The notes beneath the pieces are model-generated. The model had not been told where the DNA came from and did no database searches. It saw only the letters and a program-made list of their open reading frames with translations. This document shows, piece after piece, positions 59,435-64,000 of a stretch of DNA of 64,000 nt. The stretch comes from Metaphire vulgaris (taxonomy: Eukaryota; Annelida; Clitellata; Crassiclitellata; Megascolecidae). Numbering within the stretch: the stretch's first letter is position 1; every line of letters begins with the position of its first letter. The translations under genes were made by a program, and so were the position numbers. The stretch covers positions 7,674,668-7,738,667 of the forward strand of contig CM030834.1 in the NCBI GenBank assembly GCA_018105865.1. The letters run 5' to 3'.

Positions 59435-59737
59435 CAGTGGCGTAGTCAGGATTTCCGGAAGGGGAGTTTTGGATTTTGGTTTTGATCGTGACACACTTTT
59501 GAAAAATCTTGACAAGTAAAAAAACAAAAAAGTTATCATCTCCAGCAGTTTTTCCTGACAAGCAAAAAAGGTCTTCGCCATCTTAAACACCGTTACATTC
59601 TATATTCTATGCCTAAGGGGGGTTGACCCCCAAAGTCGCGTCAAAAATGAAAAATGCATGGAAACTTATTAAAATATTTTGTTTTCGGCAGCCAAGAGGG
59701 GTTTAACTCCACAAATCCCTCCTTGGCTACGCCACTG
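59435..59737. mobile_element. 303-bp hAT MITE, CAGTGGCGTAGTCAGG ends
   Basis: Ends CAGTGGCGTAGTCAGG / CCTTGGCTACGCCACTG, with a perfect 8-bp duplication ATGTCCAC (59427-59434 and 59738-59745). Contains CTTGACAAGTAAAAAA and CCTGACAAGCAAAAAAGGTC. Confidence 0.93.
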
Positions 59738-59745
59738 ATGTCCAC

Positions 59746-61849
59746 TCAAGGCAGAATGAAACATTATGGAAGAGAAATTAGGCTACAAATTGGAGCAAAA
59801 TTTAAAATAGCCAATAAGTAGATATATTCTATTGAAATGGAATTTCTATGTCTTGGGAAATTAATCTGAAATTATGGAAAAATTTATGAATTATAGTTCG
59901 AATTTGAAGAAAGCGAAACCTTGATGAAGAAAAGCTATAGTCCAAATGGATTGATGCATTTTGTCAAAATTCTTGAAAAAGGAGGAAAAATGACGCTCGC
60001 TTATAGTTATTCGTTTTTCTCTAACTTTTCGGTTTATCGCCATGATGAGAAAGCAGCTGAAAACGTTTTGGGATTACTTTGGGCAGCACCTTCCATATAG
60101 GCCTAGATCTCTCTGGTTCAATCGCGATTTATTGTAAAATTTTATGAATGCAAATGTTTGCATATTTCATAAAAGATTATGATCAACATAAAACATACAA
60201 ATTGCTTTTGTTTATGGCATTTGGCTATAGTATTTTATAGCTAAGTGTAGTGTCGTTCTAGACTATAGTAGTCGCTCTTAACCAAACTGCGGAGTTCGAA
60301 AAATCCGAAATTGACGTTCAGTTGCATATTACGAAGATGTTTTTGCTATAAGAATATAGTCTACTAAACGATTTTGCTTTCTTTTGGAGCAAAAGCCCAC
60401 TATCATTTTTAAAATGGAAGAGGGTGCTTATTAAATAGGCTACTAATTGCCTTCTGGAAATACGGATAGATCTGCACATCTTTCTCCTGCAAAGCAACAG
60501 CACTCGTCTTCTTGTAACTATTCACAAAAACACAATTATCACAAATATTAGTTTTATTTTCCTTGGGATATTTGTTTTGCCAATGTCTCAGGGCCTACAA
60601 TGACTCAATGAGACAGTCATAAGACTCATAACAGAAACGATTATTGAAAATTGTATTTTGTGGAAAGACAGTCTTTGTTCGAGAGAAAAACTGAGATGGC
60701 GACCTAGATCCACGCTTGCGTTAATAATCTTATAAATTCTTAGACATTTTAATCGAAGAAAATCTGGCAAAATGTCGTCACTAGCGAGGCGTGGATTTTT
60801 AATTAGCGCCGAGCACGCTGAACTAAATGCTATACGTTGAAGCCGTTTCTCGTTTTTTATTAGACAGAAAGAGGAAGACAAATACAATTGCCAAATGCCA
60901 ATACGATCGCTACTTTGGCTGAAAAGCGCATAACGTCCACGTTCTTAACGGCGGCTTCACACGCGGCCATAATCTCACTCTACCCGATTATTTTGTCAGA
61001 TTGGATCGGCAAATCTCATTTAAAGACGCAAAACAAAATTAATTTTCGCCGAGAAAACGGCAATTGATCTATGAAAGAAATCCAGACTTCACTATTCTTC
61101 TGCCTTAGGCCTATAGACCGGTCGGATGTTTTGCAGGTTGAATCCAATAAAGATTGCAATAAATGAACAACAGATTACCTGTCGCTGTCAGTGGCATTCG
61201 AAAGTCTCGCGCATTAGAAATATCGGCCGTTGAAGAAAAAGAGTTATTAAAATTGTAAAACTTGGAAACTAAAATTACGGGTAGACTTAACTGACGATCC
61301 ATATAGTTTAGAAATTACAAAATGTTTGCCCAAGTTCCACAGACCATTGCAGCATAAAATGTCCAAATGCAACTGTTTCGTAATTCAAATCATTTCTAGT
61401 TTAGTCTGTCGTTCTTCGTTTCTAACTTTCTAGCGTTCGACGTTGTTTAGTCACGATAACCACTTTCCGTCATCTACTCCTGGTAAAATAGCGCATGAGC
61501 GTCCCTCGGTCTTCTCTAAACCTTTGCCATTCTATTTAGTTCTTTCGAAACCGCCGACGTTGTTTACTCGGCGTTTAGAGCGTAGTCTATATAGAAGTGC
61601 TTCCATTATTCCACGCGGCTGATTTTAAGATGCCAGAATAAGCGATAAATAAACGATAGGCCTAAATGATCGGGGAATTTAGGGAAACGCTGCACTTACC
61701 TGCAGATAATGGCGCTGTAAAGGTTGAAGATTGACGGAAATATGTTAGACATTATTGCGCTCTCCATCAAAAATAATTATTCTATAATTATTATTATTAA
61801 TATCCTCTTATAAGCATCTCGCAGTGGAATTGGATATAATCAGTGTAAT
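59746..61849. other. unassigned stretch
   Basis: No gene recognised. A minus-strand frame at 60887-60588 (99 codons) has LQRIAFSSACSALIKNP and LRLKCLRIYKIINA, vaguely like the C-terminal helix of a LINE reverse transcriptase, but I cannot place it. 61400-61650 is CpG-richer than its surroundings (for example GAAACCGCCGACGTTG) and might be a promoter or untranslated exon. Confidence 0.3.
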
Positions 61850-62034
61850 CAGGTCCGTCGCGTGACTTTTTGGGACCCCTTCGATATTGTGGCCCTATTA
61901 TTGGTTTGCCATAGTAATCATGTTACACTTTTCTTAAAACTAAAATACTCTGCTATTAAAACGGTACCCATTACACATCCAAGGCGGGGCCCCCTTGCGG
62001 CCGGAGGTATAGCAGACCCTACGCGCCGGCCCTG
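61850..62034. mobile_element. possible hAT MITE, CAGG-CCG-CGCGT ends
   Basis: Left CAGGTCCGTCGCGTGAC and right TACGCGCCGGCCCTG are imperfect inverted repeats. The flanks AGTGTAAT / GACATAAT share only the last four bases, so the boundary is tentative. Confidence 0.45.
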
Positions 62035-62915
62035 GACATAATAGGGTCTTTTTGTAAGAAATTTGCAATTCGTGGAATATAACAGTATGTGATGATTGAA
62101 AGACAGCTAAACTCAGTCCGAAAAGGCTTTAGATTATTATCATAACTGACAGAACACGATATTTCAGATTGCGACGACAAATGTGATAGAGACATACACT
62201 CATACAGTATACTGTAGTATATTAATTGCATGCTACGTAGGCCCTATGCAGACTGCACATGATTGGATATAAGTTGCGTTGAGAATATGCCTCTAAAATC
62301 CGTTTATTTGTTTCTGCTGTTTTGACTATTCAGTGGTATTTCAGTTAGACTGTAATGACACCACCCCTCGTTGGTAAGACCCGTCTTTGTGAGACGCCAT
62401 CGATCTTACCGTCTGTACAGGTCTACTTACAGGATCTCAGGTGTCGAGTCACATCTGAGAATGTCAACGTGTCTCGAGTGTAGGACTGTAGGTTAACTCC
62501 AACGGCCTCCTCTGTTTCTGTTGAATGGCTTCTTCGTTCCAAAGGGACCATTCAACTGATTTGTCTTTTCTCCCTCACTCGTGTTCATACGACAGAATTA
62601 CTATTACTCCGACACTAGTTTCCTATACTCTCAGAGCTTACTTTCCACTCATCTCCAGCAGCCCTCCTCCCCCTCCCCCGTTGCCGGAATTAAGACCTTT
62701 GCTTTAATACACGTCGACATCTATTTCCTGTTGTTTCGCGATGTCATTCGTGCAGAGCGAATTACAGCGTCGTGCTTAAATTGACGCAGTTCCTCACTCT
62801 GACGCCACTGTACGTGCGCTATATAAAGACAGGATTTTTAAGGTCGCTATAGGCATAAATATAGCAAATGCTCGATCGCATGTCTACTCGCCAGCATTCA
62901 GATGAGCACTGTAAC

Positions 62916-63092
62916 CAGGGTTATTTCTAGGATTATCAATTTAGGGGGGGTGTCGGTAAATTCTGGGGTCCCCTGCCAAAAAGTCTGACAAGCAAAAAAG
63001 GTCATCCCACGGCTGAGATTTGAGGGGTGTTGGGGGTTGTCGGTCTCAAATTTGGGCGGGAGTTTTGTTTTTAGGGGTGTAAAATATCCCTG
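62916..63092. mobile_element. 177-bp hAT MITE, CAGGGTTATTTCT ends
   Basis: Left CAGGGTTATTTCTAGG, right AAAATATCCCTG, with 7-of-8 target copies ACTGTAAC / ATTGTAAC. It contains AAAGTCTGACAAGCAAAAAA and GGTCATCCC at about 62980-63007. Confidence 0.8.
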
Positions 63093-63177
63093 ATTGTAAC
63101 TGAGTACTTGCGCGCATAGAGCTAGGTCGTCTCCAGTTGTCCGAGAGAACATGTTGCCTCAAGTTTATTATCGACAA

Positions 63178-63189
63178 ATCTCTCTCTCT

Positions 63190-63249
<60 letters not shown>
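63178..63249. repeat. CT microsatellite
   Basis: A run of about 35 CT/TC units with a few TTT interruptions at the left. Confidence 0.97.
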
Positions 63250-63251
<2 letters not shown>

Positions 63252-63569
63252 AGTCTCTTGTAGACTCCCTCAGCGTCGCAATCTACGCAAAATTACAGAA
63301 AGAGAACTCTATAGGCGCCTATTGTTTACCTGTAAAGAAACCATAACCATACGCCTTGCGTTAAAACGATAAGATCGCAATGGATTTTGCGTCGTCTGTT
63401 ATCTGCAGGGGCATAACTCGATCATTCTTATCTGGAACGTCTTTCAGTCTGTTGTGCTGTCATCGACTGAGCTTCCGACCAGCTGAACATTAGAATTTGT
63501 TTTCTTCCAGTTTATAGGTTTTAAAATTGCAGTGGCGTCGGACCACTCCTACAGATTATATAGGCTATA

Positions 63570-63581
63570 TATACATACATA

Positions 63582-63620
<39 letters not shown>

Positions 63621-63672
63621 CTGTATATATATATATTCAGTATATACAGTATATATATGTGTGTGTATATAT
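63570..63672. repeat. TA-rich microsatellite with TACATACTGTATATA words
   Basis: TA runs interrupted by repeated ATACATACTGTATATAT words, strongly self-complementary. Confidence 0.9.
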
Positions 63673-63717
63673 CGACCTCCAGGAAGTCGACCGGAAACCA
63701 AAATTTAAACGCTTCCC

Positions 63718-63951
63718 TCAATTCGTCCTCATTCGACGGATATATATAACCTTCATCTCCCGAGAAATCGAATGCAAAATCCCAAGGTTTCCTCCTTCTA
63801 ATCTCGAGAAGAGCAACAACTGCCTAGACCGGCTGCGGTCGACGTGAGAGTGGAAGGAGGCGAGAGCTGTTCTAAATCTCGTCTCAACCGCGTCGTCGTC
63901 GTCGTCGTCTTCAGGGACACCGTAATCGTCGCTTGTAATAGTTACGCCCAT
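63718..63951 (-). CDS. possible first exon, unknown acidic N-terminus
   Basis: A minus-strand frame from ATG 63951: MGVTITSDDYGVPEDDDDDD, then AVETRFRTALASFHSH and a basic stretch. The DNA is CpG-rich and lies just upstream of a possible minus-strand gene, but no strong splice donor follows and the Asp run comes from a GTC repeat. Could be chance. No family recognised. Confidence 0.2.
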   Translation of the reverse strand: MGVTITSDDYGVPEDDDDDDAVETRFRTALASFHSHVDRSRSRQLLLFSRLEGGNLGILHSISREMKVIYIRRMRTN

Positions 63952-64000
63952 AGTTGTAAAAACATAAATAGGGGCCTATTAAAATAAAAAAAACACGAAA

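Noticed and set aside
62470..62850. L2-like 3' end, because of GCGCTATATAAAG at about 62817
   Set aside because: Only the short tail word matches; the upstream sequence does not align with the L2-like copies at 22.7 or 46 kb.
63137..63372. Ser-Leu repeat proteins
   Set aside because: Translation of a CT microsatellite.

Overview
This is nuclear DNA of an animal, most likely a marine invertebrate. It holds two multi-exon GT-AG spliced genes of metazoan families, GIPC and a PLK2/3-type polo-like kinase, in a mostly AT-rich background crowded with hAT, piggyBac and non-LTR elements. No bacterial, organellar or CRISPR features are present. A deuterostome such as an echinoderm fits the general feel, but nothing here proves the lineage.

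Layout. 1-7.3 kb: AT-rich sequence with a broken hAT element (2.4-3.5 kb) and three small non-autonomous hATs. 7.3-18.5 kb, minus strand: a complete five-exon GIPC gene whose exons join in frame to a 333-residue PDZ adaptor. Its introns carry a dead RTE-type LINE with two strands of LINE sequence interleaved (8.3-11.9 kb), a 1.2 kb hAT-like element with another hAT inside it (12.9-14.1 kb) and several MITEs. 18.9-24.5 kb: intergenic block almost wholly made of nested transposons, including a three-deep set of hAT elements each with its own 8-bp target duplication, a 74-bp perfect palindrome, and an L2-like LINE split by a hAT that is itself split by another hAT. 24.5-39.6 kb, plus strand: a twelve-coding-exon polo-like kinase (about 715 residues) with kinase domain, polo cap and two polo boxes; its second intron holds a piggyBac element that landed in the target duplication of a hAT. 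39.6-44.5 kb: quiet AT-rich sequence, probably including the kinase 3' UTR. 44.2-54.1 kb: LINE fragments (L2- and RTE-like), an 867-bp hAT, and the remains of an LTR-type retroelement with a protease-like fragment and a 193-codon ORF with one membrane segment. 54.8-58.1 kb: a diverged tandem duplication of about 1.6 kb holding possible membrane-anchor exons and GCC repeats. 58.4-63.1 kb: a tRNA-derived SINE in two inverted copies and more hAT MITEs. 63.1-64 kb: CT and TA microsatellites and a possible first exon on the minus strand.

The two genes are divergently transcribed, with start codons about 7.6 kb apart and transposons filling the space between. GIPC is a trafficking adaptor and the polo kinase a cell-cycle/stress kinase; nothing in the sequence links their functions. 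The most unusual signal is a short motif, TGACAAGCAAAAAAGGTC or its reverse complement, which recurs about twenty times inside hAT MITEs whose terminal repeats are otherwise unrelated.
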